A stretch of DNA of 64,000 bases from Acholoe squamosa (Eukaryota > Annelida > Polychaeta > Phyllodocida > Polynoidae). The translations under genes and the position numbers were made by a program. This document shows positions 44,875 to 53,812 of this stretch, piece by piece; position 1 is the first letter of the stretch, and each line of letters opens with the position of its first letter. The stretch lies in the NCBI GenBank assembly GCA_949317995.1, contig OX439043.1:60529339-60593338 (forward strand), read 5' to 3'. Below the pieces are notes generated by a model, which was not told the origin of the DNA, made no database searches, and saw only the letters and a list, made by a program, of their open reading frames with translations.

Positions 44875-47800
44875 TTAGGTTACAGCAGACCTCAACCGGG
44901 GACTGCGTCTAACGCCTTCGGTTAGCATTTTATTTTTCCCGGCTTTACGTACGGCCTTTTCTGGATCTCGCTTAGTCAAAGCGGGACCCTTCCCATACGT
45001 AATGCCTTCACTCAGCGAGACTTTCTTCCATTTCTTACGATTAGGTCGTTTCCTGGCCTTCGTCTTCTTTTGTACCATAACCTCGTCTCCCGACGTCTTT
45101 CTTGGCCGGCCTCTAGGGCGCTTCGTCGGTACTACCACGCTCGGTCCACTAGGGACAGATACAGGTGGTTTGTAGCCGAACTCCCTCTCCGCCTCTTCGC
45201 GCCCCTTCCAGGGCCGAAGTTTTCCGACATTTGTCTTCCATTTTCTACCCGTCAGGCAGTCCTCTATCATCACCGTGGACTCGGAGATGACAAGAACGAT
45301 TTTAAACGGACCTTCCCAAGGCGTTACGAGCTTCAGCTTATCCAGCGGCTCGTAGTACCTTAGTACTTTGTCCCCAACATTAAAACGAATTCGTTTAGCA
45401 TTGGTGTCATAGCCCACCTTCTGCCACTTCGCACTCTTCAGCAGTTCTTTCCGAACGGCCTCGTATGCCTGTTTGAACCGGTCCCTTAATGACTCTACAA
45501 ACAGCACCGTGCAGGGCGCCTCCGGGTCTATTCCAACCACTCCATACACTAAGTCGGCGGGCATTATGATGTCCTCGCCGAACACTAGCATGTTTGGGGT
45601 GCAGTTAGTTGATGAATGGACAGTGTTGTTGTAGGCATGTACTACAAACTCGCACTGTTCATCCCAGTCATCCTGGTGGGTATTAACCAGGGGCTTTAGT
45701 ACTTGTATGAGGGTTCTATTGAAGCGCTCTACCTGCCCATCCGACTGTGGTCGGTACGGGTTTGTTCGGGTCTTACAAATGGCTAGGTAATGGCACATTT
45801 CCTGCCAAAGTTCTGACTCGAACTCCCTTCCTTGGTCACTGTGCATCATCAGGGGAACACCCAAATGCAGCACCCAGCCTTTCACAAATGCCTCCGCGCA
45901 TGTGGCGGCTTTGTGGTTAGGAAGGGGGAACACCCGAGTGTACTTAGTATAATAGTCGGTTACGACCATCATACAAGTATTGTCTCGCGGCGTCGTCTTA
46001 ATCCCACTGATGATGTCTATCGCTACTCGAGCGAATCTGACACCAAACAATTCCTGTGATAAGGGTTGCTTACCCAGGCCGGGTCCCGGTTTGTTTTTAC
46101 AACAATCCGGGCAAGTGGCGATCCACCGGAGCAGGTCGCCTCTCATACCGGGCCAGTAGTAACGCCTTTGTAGACGCTCTATTGACCTCTTCTTACCGAA
46201 ATGGCCACTCGTTTGGTGGCCATGGCAATAATACATGATATCCCTCCTCATCGGGGCGGGTATCACTATTTGCAACAGCCTACCGTTGGTGGGAGTTGTC
46301 TTCCACCTACATAGTATGCCGTCTCGGATCTCTAGCTCGGTCCATTGAGCTAGCAATCGCCTCGCTTCCCTATCCTCCAGGGAAACTAGAGGCCTTGCCG
46401 GTTTAATGCCTGACCGTAGGTATTCCATTATGCGCGCAGTGGTGGGGTCTGACTGTTGAAACTTCTTGATGGTCTCCGGGGACCAATCGAGATAGCTGCA
46501 TACAGCCTCCTCCCAGGGGATACGGGGGGTGGTATAATTAAATACCAGCCCGGCTACCACAGCATTGTGGGCCCCGCAGTCTTCACATGTGGCATTTTGG
46601 CACCTTCGGATAGGCCGTCTTGACAAGGCATCCGCATTGATGTGTTTAGCACCGGGTCGGTGCTCTATTTGTTTATGCTCCAATCCGAATTCGGATAGGT
46701 GAGCTAACCAACGTCCAATCATCCCCTCGGCGTCCTTAAAGTTAAGGAGCCACCTAAGAGACGAATGGTCTGTTCTTAAAGTAAAGTCACTTCCCCAAAG
46801 GAAATGCTTGAACTTCTTCGTATACACCACCACAGCGAGGAGTTCTCGCTTGGTGGTACAATAATTTCGCTGTGTCTTGCTTAACGTGTTGCTAGCAAAT
46901 GCTATTGGCACTTCGACTCCCTCTTGGACCTGAGAGAGAGCTGCCCCAATCGCATCATTGCTCGCATCGGTGTCTAAGATGAAATGTCCCTCGGGAGTGG
47001 GATATTTCAACACGGGTGTATTCCTAAACAAATCTTTTATTTTATTAAAAGACTCTTCTTGCTCGCTGGTCCATGGGAATGGGTCCCGTGCCCTACCCGG
47101 GGTCCAGTGAGCTAAGCACTGCATGGGGAAGCTGACACGAGAGTAATTCGGTATGAAATCACGATAATAGGAGCAAACTCCTAAAAATGATCTCACCTCC
47201 TTAGCACTCGTGGGTCTTTCCCAATTTTCTACAGCTTCTAATTTTTCCGGATCCGCACTCACCCCGTTAAGAGTAATGATCCTTCCCAAGTATGTAATGG
47301 TTTTCTTAAACAAATTACATTTCTTGGGTTTAAGTTTAAGACCGTTTGATAGTATCCGGTCGAGGACTAATTGCAGATTCGCCAGGCATTCCTTGAATGA
47401 CTTGCCGAACACGACCACATCATCCAAGTAAACCAGGCATTTCTTCCACAAAAGGTCACTCAGTAAGGATTCCATCATAGCCTCGAATGTAGCGGGGGCG
47501 TTACACAATCCGAAGGGTAAGACATTATACTCGAATAGCCCCATATGACTGGAGAATGCTGTCTTCTCCTTGTCATTGGGGTGCATTGGTATTTGCCAAT
47601 ATCCGGACTGTAAATCCAAGGTACAGAACCATTGGTTTCCGCCCAAGCTATCTAAAGTCTCGTCTATCCTTGGTAAAGGATACGAGTTCTTCTTTGTTAT
47701 ACCGTTCAATTTCCGGTAGTCGACACAAAAGCGGATTGTACCGTCTTTCTTAGTAGTCATACAAACAGGGCTGGACCAGGGACTCGAGCTGGGCACGATT

Positions 47801-48609
47801 ACCCCTAGGTCCAACTGTTTTTGTATTTGCTCTTCACAAATTAACTTCTTCTTGAGAGGAAGTCTACGATACGGGATTTTAAAAGGTTTCTCGTTGCCCA
47901 CATCTATGGTGTGCAACACCTTATCGGATCTACCCACCGGGCCTCCTTCCCTACCAAAAGCACCTTCGTACTTTTGTAGAAGTCTCGCTAGGCAATCCTT
48001 ATCGTCCGTATTCTTTAAATCTGACTGATCAATCAGCTTTTGGAATTCTTCATCCATGGGATGCTGACTAACTGGGTTTAGTGGTTTGTTAAATTTAGCC
48101 TCGGCGACATGTTCTACCGAACTCATCCTTCCAACACTGTCGCCTCGCCTCAAATAAACCACCGAACCACTTCGGTTAGTTATGGGTAATACAGACCAAG
48201 CTGCATTAGCCACTAATGTATCCACTGAGTCTAACCCGATGCTTGACAAATACACCGTGTCGGGTTCGTAGACTCCAGTTTCATTCCTTTGAGCCATGGA
48301 CCCGCCACAAAGGACATCGCAAGTGGTACCCGGTGGGATCTTCACCGTATGTATCACTGATGCGACCGAAGACACCTGTCTCAATATGCATTGGACATGC
48401 AAGCCATACGGGCTCCGTATACCCATCGTACCGTCCCTCGGGTCCAAGACGGCCCCGTATAAGCTTGCAAAATCCAATCCGAGGATTCCGTCATCACTAA
48501 CCTCTGCTATAGTTGGCGAAAGAACAAATTCTTTGCCTCCTATACGGATAGGCATAAACGTCCTACCAAATACATGTACGCATACTGCTTCCGTCGGCCG
48601 TGCAAGCAT
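44875..48609 (-). CDS. Pol polyprotein of copy D: RT, RNase H, integrase (with protease C-terminus)
   Basis: 1244 codons open on the minus strand. By residue: protease C-terminal half (about 10-60); RT about 240-450 with [34 protein letters not shown] and YLDD at 394-397; RNase H from LDTDAS at 545; integrase zinc finger HGHQTSGH at 796-803 with CPDCC at 833; catalytic triad D865, D925 and E961 (spacing of 35 between the last two); a GPF-type C-terminal domain starting near 1100; then a basic tail with an AT-hook-like PRGRPRK (about 1165-1171). All catalytic residues seem present. The protease N-terminal half, with DTGAS, is in another frame (48563-49105). Length and order fit Ty3/gypsy. Confidence 0.93.
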   Translation of the reverse strand: MLARPTEAVCVHVFGRTFMPIRIGGKEFVLSPTIAEVSDDGILGLDFASLYGAVLDPRDGTMGIRSPYGLHVQCILRQVSSVASVIHTVKIPPGTTCDVLCGGSMAQRNETGVYEPDTVYLSSIGLDSVDTLVANAAWSVLPITNRSGSVVYLRRGDSVGRMSSVEHVAEAKFNKPLNPVSQHPMDEEFQKLIDQSDLKNTDDKDCLARLLQKYEGAFGREGGPVGRSDKVLHTIDVGNEKPFKIPYRRLPLKKKLICEEQIQKQLDLGVIVPSSSPWSSPVCMTTKKDGTIRFCVDYRKLNGITKKNSYPLPRIDETLDSLGGNQWFCTLDLQSGYWQIPMHPNDKEKTAFSSHMGLFEYNVLPFGLCNAPATFEAMMESLLSDLLWKKCLVYLDDVVVFGKSFKECLANLQLVLDRILSNGLKLKPKKCNLFKKTITYLGRIITLNGVSADPEKLEAVENWERPTSAKEVRSFLGVCSYYRDFIPNYSRVSFPMQCLAHWTPGRARDPFPWTSEQEESFNKIKDLFRNTPVLKYPTPEGHFILDTDASNDAIGAALSQVQEGVEVPIAFASNTLSKTQRNYCTTKRELLAVVVYTKKFKHFLWGSDFTLRTDHSSLRWLLNFKDAEGMIGRWLAHLSEFGLEHKQIEHRPGAKHINADALSRRPIRRCQNATCEDCGAHNAVVAGLVFNYTTPRIPWEEAVCSYLDWSPETIKKFQQSDPTTARIMEYLRSGIKPARPLVSLEDREARRLLAQWTELEIRDGILCRWKTTPTNGRLLQIVIPAPMRRDIMYYCHGHQTSGHFGKKRSIERLQRRYYWPGMRGDLLRWIATCPDCCKNKPGPGLGKQPLSQELFGVRFARVAIDIISGIKTTPRDNTCMMVVTDYYTKYTRVFPLPNHKAATCAEAFVKGWVLHLGVPLMMHSDQGREFESELWQEMCHYLAICKTRTNPYRPQSDGQVERFNRTLIQVLKPLVNTHQDDWDEQCEFVVHAYNNTVHSSTNCTPNMLVFGEDIIMPADLVYGVVGIDPEAPCTVLFVESLRDRFKQAYEAVRKELLKSAKWQKVGYDTNAKRIRFNVGDKVLRYYEPLDKLKLVTPWEGPFKIVLVISESTVMIEDCLTGRKWKTNVGKLRPWKGREEAEREFGYKPPVSVPSGPSVVVPTKRPRGRPRKTSGDEVMVQKKTKARKRPNRKKWKKVSLSEGITYGKGPALTKRDPEKAVRKAGKNKMLTEGVRRSPRLRSAVT

Positions 48610-49105
48610 TTACCCCCGTTTTGAGGTTCTCATGGCTGCCGGCCACCGAATCGAAGAATCTTTTGGACACACATGAATGACTAGCTCCAGTATCCACTAA
48701 GAATTCCCCCACCCGGCCTTCCACAGATATGGGTACATACCACCGTCTCCCCCCTAAAGGCGAGGGGTTACTGGTAAACTGGTGAAAGTCTCCCGAATCA
48801 CCAAGATTCAATCCGAGTCCTCTCAGGAATTCCAGACACGGATGACTTGGGGGAAGGCGTGTCCCACACACTCGAATCAACTCTTTGATCCATCCTTCCT
48901 CTCCCCTAGTGCGGCTACTCGCCTCCATATGATCGCTCCTGCACATATCAACACTAGGGTCCCTGGCCCCGGCCGAGGTGCAGGGGTGCGCACCCTCAGC
49001 CACCCGGCCTCCAGGTGTAATTGACTCGAAATCTTCCACCGGGACACCCCCGGTAGCATTTTGGCATTCGTTCCCACTCGGGGCTATGTCAGATGCCGTT
49101 GACAC
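48563..49105 (-). CDS. Pol N-terminus with protease active site, copy D
   Basis: A separate frame ending at 48563 carries GGRRWYVPISVEGR, then the aspartic protease motif FLVDTGASHSC. In copy C this runs straight into FGRTFTPI; here four extra bases near 48576 (TGTA-type duplication after MRT) end the frame at a TAG and shift the rest into the long pol frame. So copy D lacks an unbroken protease. The pol frame is -1 relative to gag; the gag stop at 49114 lies just upstream. No canonical slippery heptamer is obvious. Confidence 0.85.
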   Translation of the reverse strand: MSTASDIAPSGNECQNATGGVPVEDFESITPGGRVAEGAHPCTSAGARDPSVDMCRSDHMEASSRTRGEEGWIKELIRVCGTRLPPSHPCLEFLRGLGLNLGDSGDFHQFTSNPSPLGGRRWYVPISVEGRVGEFLVDTGASHSCVSKRFFDSVAGSHENLKTGVNACTADGSSMRTCIW

Positions 49106-49113
49106 AACCCCTA

Positions 49114-52100
49114 CTAGTTTTCCACATCTGTGGAATCCGTAGCATTCTCCCTTCCTACGCCGTCGTCTTCGGCTTCATAGAAGGCAGCCATTACCGGCTT
49201 AGTAGCGGTACATTCAGATGAGTAGTGTCCCATGCGCTGGCACCTGAAACACTTAACCGTTCGGCGATCCACCCGGGGTCTTTGCCGATTGGCTTGGATG
49301 GCATCTGTAATTTTCTTACACATGTCTTCCAGAAGTTTGTTCATGTCCGGGGACTGACTCTTCGCTTTGTCAGCGCTTACAGTGGGCTTGACCGCCTTCT
49401 CGACAGCCTTCGGGTCACTCTTGACCTCGGATGAAGGTCTAGAGTCCCTTGGTTTATTGAAAGATTTCCTGGGAATGTACTTCCTACCTGAAGTATTCTT
49501 CCTTAATTGCATCGAACAGAAGGTGCCGTCTTCCTGTTCGATATCAATCAACTCGAAGTCGTCTGAGGGAGTATTTACCTCAGACTGCTGGGTCACCGAT
49601 GCCAGGGGTACCAAGCCGCTGGCATTAGGTATGTCCCCAGCTAACATAGCTCGCTTCTTCACGGCCATATCTATACCATTAAATATGCCGTGTAGTGTTA
49701 TGCCTTCTTTCCAGGCATCCCTCGCTGCTAATTGTTCATCTCGGTCTCTTAGACCCTTGACGAATTGTGTGATCAAATCGTCCATATACCAGTCCTGGTT
49801 TTCAGTACCGGGTCTGGCCTTACTTAGCAGGGCATGGAGTTCCATACCGTATGCTCTGAAAGCTTCATTCGGCTTCTGTGTGCGTTTCTTAAAACGGACC
49901 ATCGGGTCCTCCTTGACCATGTTGCATAACAGTCCACTAGCAGTTTCTACTAACTGCTCAAAACTCCCAACGAGGCCGTACCAGGTTCGCCATTGCTCTA
50001 CAGCCATGCGACCCGGCCCGCCTTTCAGACATCTCACCAGATGTGGCTTGGCCTCGTATGGGGTCCATCCATTACAATTCATCACATCGATGAAATCTTC
50101 AAACCACTCTTTCCATGGCCGAGTACCGTCATATTCTCTAGGAATAACGGCTACCCTTCGGGCAGAATTGTGAGCATACATCAATCTAGTGCATTGCTGT
50201 TTGCTCCATTCAATCGCCTTGGTTTCATTCAAGGTTCGATTGCCCCCTATACCACCGAAGCTCGAATTGCCCGGTGGAGGCGGTGGTGGAGGTTGTGTAT
50301 ACGTCCACTGTGTACCACTGTGGTTCGTATAGCTCGCACCACCCTGGTTGGGGCCGGTACCCGAGGTACCGCTATAGCCTGTGGCACCCGAAGCACCGCC
50401 CCCCCCTTGCGCACCTTGGTAACCGCCGTCGGATGGCTGGTTTCCCGTTGACTGGCCGCCATCGTTCGATGGATTGGGTTGGGTGTTGTCATTACCAGCA
50501 CCCAGCCCTGGGTCGTTATTCGGATCCACATGAATGTGGAATCCACTGGTCTCCGCACTACTATCGGAAGCCTCTCTAGGGGTATAGTCCGGGTCCAGGT
50601 TGTGGACTATGGGCACTTCACTTATCCGGACTCTACTAGTTCGGCCATGCTTATCCTGGGTTCTGATGTAAACGCCCCCTTGATCTACATTCCGCGAAGC
50701 ATTATCATTTACAAAAGGATTATACTGCGGATTCTTCGGTGTAGAACAGGAGACTGGGTCGCCCTGTTTCACGAACGTCGAGTTCGGGTTTGTATCCCTA
50801 CTCGCCGGAGGGGCATGCGTTTGCTCTTGCTCCTGTAAATAACTCTCCATAGCAGACTTATTTATTGTGAGGGTAGCTACGTCTGTAGTCAGGTTTCGCT
50901 GTTCCTCCCTTAGCTGTGCGTTTTCTGCCAAGATTTCGGATCGAATCTTTTCATTTTCCGCCACAGCTCGGTTTCTTTCTTCTTGGGCGATAATTGCCTC
51001 TCGCTTAAAAGTATCCTTAAGTAGGCGGTACTTTTCACCCTTCTCTTTCTGAGACTTGTTATATTCACTGGTCTCCTTCCTGATCTCGGCTTGTTCCGAG
51101 ACCATCTTGGCTTCTGTCTCAGCCTTCCGGAGTTGAAGTTTCTTAAGCTTCTCCTCCATTGCATGCAACTCCGTTTGTAATTTATTTACATCCCGAGCCT
51201 TAGCAACCTCCTCGGCCCTAGCCTTGTCGATTGCTCTAAGTTTACTGGCTTCCTCGATTTCCAACTCAGCCAGCCTTTTTTCTTTTTCCTGTGCGTCTCT
51301 CTCCTTCCGCTCCAACTGATGGGATACGGAGGATAGACGATATTTGAGGTCGGATTCTTTTAGAATCGCCTCCTGCTCAACGGATCGTAATTTTCCGATC
51401 CGAGACTTAGCTTCCTCTTCTATTTTGGATTGGGCTAACATGAATTGTTCATGTTGCCTCTTAGCCTGCAACTCTACCTGTTCCTTGGCTTTCAAATAGG
51501 CCTGGGTATTTTTATACCCGGGACCCATCCGACGTCCGTAGATAGACTTGCGACTGCCTCCAGGGTTAAACATGGAGTCAGACAAGCCTTCGTCTAGAGA
51601 TCGGCCTAGGTGATGCCTTTCCGAGCTTTTCGGTCCGGTACCACTAGGCTTATTTTTTGCTTTCGCGCCTGGGACTATTGCGTCCCTTATGGTTTTGCCA
51701 TCTTCGCTGTCATGATCCGACGATGTCATTAGTGGGGCTACTTCGTTTCCACCACCTGGTGCTGAACCCTGGGGGGTTGCAGTACGCTGCATAGGGCTTT
51801 GTGCAATTGGTGTACCCAAGCCGCTAGCCGAGCCCGTTGGTACCATAGGACCTAGCTGGCGTCTGCTAGTTATAACTTGGGACCAATCGCTCAAGTCTAA
51901 AGTTTGGGGTCTTAACACACCCCTAAACAATCCGGTATCCAGTACTCCTGTTTGGGGTGTAGCCGGATACAATTTTACGATGCCATCTCTGGTGGCATTG
52001 TCCATCAGGTCGGGTGTAGAAAAAATATTTCGTACACCCTCCTGATTAAACATTTGTTGTTGACCGGGTTTCCAGTCTAACAACAGATGCTGGGATGTGT

Positions 52101-52200
52101 AATCATCCTCTTCGAATCCCTCTAGCCCAGGGCTGGGGGGATCCGCTTCGGGTTTCCCGAGGCTTTCGGCCAATGTGGCCGCGCACCACCCCCGAACCAA
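49114..52200 (-). CDS. Gag polyprotein of copy D, 1028 codons
   Basis: Unbroken on the minus strand. Residues: 1-230 polar N-terminus with LDLSDWSQVITSRR (101-114); 235-460 long charged coiled coil; 560-655 Gly/Ser/Gln/Pro-rich tract with a run of seven Pro; 690-860 capsid-like region (WKEWFEDFIDVMN, QDWYMDDLITQFVKGL); 984-997 zinc knuckle CFRCQRMGHYSSEC (CX2CX4HX4C). This is about two to three times the usual gypsy gag length. The frame is open from the primer site with no ATG before residue 50, yet residues 20-50 are conserved with copy C, so translation probably starts upstream of that Met in the LTR/primer region or at a non-AUG codon. Confidence 0.92.
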   Translation of the reverse strand: MVRGWCAATLAESLGKPEADPPSPGLEGFEEDDYTSQHLLLDWKPGQQQMFNQEGVRNIFSTPDLMDNATRDGIVKLYPATPQTGVLDTGLFRGVLRPQTLDLSDWSQVITSRRQLGPMVPTGSASGLGTPIAQSPMQRTATPQGSAPGGGNEVAPLMTSSDHDSEDGKTIRDAIVPGAKAKNKPSGTGPKSSERHHLGRSLDEGLSDSMFNPGGSRKSIYGRRMGPGYKNTQAYLKAKEQVELQAKRQHEQFMLAQSKIEEEAKSRIGKLRSVEQEAILKESDLKYRLSSVSHQLERKERDAQEKEKRLAELEIEEASKLRAIDKARAEEVAKARDVNKLQTELHAMEEKLKKLQLRKAETEAKMVSEQAEIRKETSEYNKSQKEKGEKYRLLKDTFKREAIIAQEERNRAVAENEKIRSEILAENAQLREEQRNLTTDVATLTINKSAMESYLQEQEQTHAPPASRDTNPNSTFVKQGDPVSCSTPKNPQYNPFVNDNASRNVDQGGVYIRTQDKHGRTSRVRISEVPIVHNLDPDYTPREASDSSAETSGFHIHVDPNNDPGLGAGNDNTQPNPSNDGGQSTGNQPSDGGYQGAQGGGGASGATGYSGTSGTGPNQGGASYTNHSGTQWTYTQPPPPPPPGNSSFGGIGGNRTLNETKAIEWSKQQCTRLMYAHNSARRVAVIPREYDGTRPWKEWFEDFIDVMNCNGWTPYEAKPHLVRCLKGGPGRMAVEQWRTWYGLVGSFEQLVETASGLLCNMVKEDPMVRFKKRTQKPNEAFRAYGMELHALLSKARPGTENQDWYMDDLITQFVKGLRDRDEQLAARDAWKEGITLHGIFNGIDMAVKKRAMLAGDIPNASGLVPLASVTQQSEVNTPSDDFELIDIEQEDGTFCSMQLRKNTSGRKYIPRKSFNKPRDSRPSSEVKSDPKAVEKAVKPTVSADKAKSQSPDMNKLLEDMCKKITDAIQANRQRPRVDRRTVKCFRCQRMGHYSSECTATKPVMAAFYEAEDDGVGRENATDSTDVEN

Positions 52201-52203
52201 CTG

Positions 52204-52215
52204 GTCACGGCACCA
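52204..52215 (-). promoter_or_regulatory. Primer binding site, copy D (tRNA-His-like)
   Basis: Minus strand TGGTGCCGTGAC, one base after the 5' LTR; complementary over 12 nt to the 3' end of animal tRNA-His. Confidence 0.68.
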
Positions 52216-52216
52216 G

Positions 52217-52580
52217 TGTAATGGTTCGTATCGACTTATATGTTGGGTGGCTCTTTGGCTCGCTTACCACTAGATGTACCAACACAACACGAATAGTTCG
52301 GGTTGGGCAAAGCCCCAGAAACCCCTACCTCTCGGGTAGGACTTTATTAGATCTCTTTGATAACAAAGTACTAGCGTCTGGACTGGACCATGTCCAGTCC
52401 CCTTCTGCCACTCGTCTGGCTCCTTAGTAGGAGCTGGACGCGAGGCATGGTGCTGCCCCCTCTTGTACCAACGAGGTATCGCAAAGCGACACCTAGCTAG
52501 CATAGAAGGAACAAGCACCACACGAACACGTCTCTCGGATGAACGGCACTAATATATATACAATGATGCCGGCCCCTACA
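52217..52580 (-). repeat. 5' LTR of copy D
   Basis: Minus strand TGTAGGGGCCGG...CCATTACA, about 363 bp. A TATA-like ATATATAT lies near 52553 and AATAAA (minus) at 52348-52343. Two substitutions from the 3' LTR were noted, near 52411 and 52417. Confidence 0.92.
52380..52440 (-). promoter_or_regulatory. Two adjacent hairpins in LTR D
   Basis: GGACTGGA/TCCAGTCC (52380-52400) and CGTCTGGCTCCT-TAGT-AGGAGCTGGACG (52413-52440), both upstream of the polyadenylation signal in the transcript sense. The LTRs of copies A/C have corresponding hairpins. Confidence 0.55.
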
Positions 52581-52584
52581 CCGT
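52581..52584. repeat. Target-site duplication, right (CCGT)
   Basis: Matches 42520-42523. Confidence 0.7.
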
Positions 52585-52731
52585 AACCACTGAGCATCAT
52601 GACCCTGTGATGAACAATATTACCCTTCGCATTGGCTGCCAACAAGAGTCTCTGCTCATACTCAATAATATCAAATAAAGGTGGTGCCCACAGGTGTCAG
52701 CCCCACTGCACCTCGCTGTTGTGATGGTGCA

Positions 52732-52848
52732 GGAGGTTTAGCAAGCACTATGTGCGCAATATAACATAGACGTGTAGCATAGCTACAACATTGGTGCATC
52801 TACGTAAAATTAGGAAAAAGTGACATATGTTGTGGTTGCTAAACCTCC
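52732..52848. repeat. 13-bp inverted repeat
   Basis: GGAGGTTTAGCAA (52732-52744) and TTGCTAAACCTCC (52836-52848), loop 91 nt. Otherwise 52585-53812 holds no supported feature. Confidence 0.5.
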
Positions 52849-53812
52849 CTATTGGGGATGGTCAACGGAGACTAACCTCCTGGATCTGGAGGTCTGGGAA
52901 ACGAGTGACAATAACCTGTATTAGCCACAACAGTCCTCAGAAATGGACTATAACGCAGCTTATACGTGGGGTTTTACATGCATTACAGTTTGCCATTAGA
53001 TACAGAGAAATTGTGGCCCAGACCTAAGTTCTGACTGTCTATTCCCATTCTTGTTTTAATAACATGCAATCTCTGAAATGCATCTTTTGTGTATGGGGTT
53101 GTCTTCAGGGAAAAATATGTTTAGTGTGATTTGTTGAACAAGAATAGGTAGTTATATGGGTATATAGACAATCTTAATACCAGGGGGCAAGAGAAATACA
53201 GAAGGTTGATCTTTTATATTTCAAATGATAGAAAAGTGACTTTTAAGAGAGAGATAATTGTGATTATATGTAGAAATGAGGCCATTCTACTACCCCTATG
53301 TCCCTTAATGGGCTCTAATTGTCTTAATCATAATACAAACATGAGGTCGTCCAGCTGGCCTCTTAATCTAATAAAATGAGAATTATGTTTCGACCCTATG
53401 GTCAGTTGGTCCTCCATACCCAATCCGAAAAAGCATATTTTTGACACAAAGTGTCTTGCAACATTATAAGCAGAATGCAGGGACAAAATTTAATTTCGGA
53501 TGATTGGAGCCATGTCCCGCCAAGAAAATTTTGGAACTTTTAGACTTTTTTTGCATAAGATGTAAAAAGGTGATAACTTTGGTTCTAATTGACCTAATTC
53601 TACAGAGAGCCAGAAATCAGTGAAAAGTACTCGACCACCACTCAAAAGGCAAGTCAACCTATAAGCTATTCAAACTCTATATAAACCCTGTCCCTAAACT
53701 TTTAGATTTAATCATTTAGAATGTAAAAAGAATAAAAGGAAATCGTCAAAGTGTGCACTCAATCAAATAATTTATCTTTATAGTTGAAAGACACATGATT
53801 TCAATGACATTA

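Larger units (their letters stand above)
42524..52580 (-). mobile_element. Nearly intact Ty3/gypsy LTR retrotransposon (copy D)
   Basis: 10.06 kb on the minus strand: 5' LTR 52580-52217, primer site, gag 52200-49114, pol 49105-44875, stem-loop, shortened ORF3 44358-43638, 3' untranslated region, polypurine tract 42897-42887, 3' LTR 42886-42524. CCGT flanks both ends (42520-42523, 52581-52584), consistent with a 4-bp target duplication. The LTRs show only two substitutions by eye, so the insertion is young. One small insertion breaks pol in the protease region. Confidence 0.93.

Noticed and set aside
44875-45200. Chromodomain at the integrase C-terminus
   Set aside because: No chromodomain pattern is visible; only a basic tail with an AT-hook-like motif.
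49105-49125. Programmed -1 frameshift site at the gag-pol junction of copy D
   Set aside because: The frames fit a -1 shift and GAAAAC precedes the stop, but no canonical X XXY YYZ heptamer was found, so no site is claimed.
49367-50173. 268-codon frame opposite to gag
   Set aside because: It is antisense to an unbroken, motif-bearing gag and has no recognisable domain.
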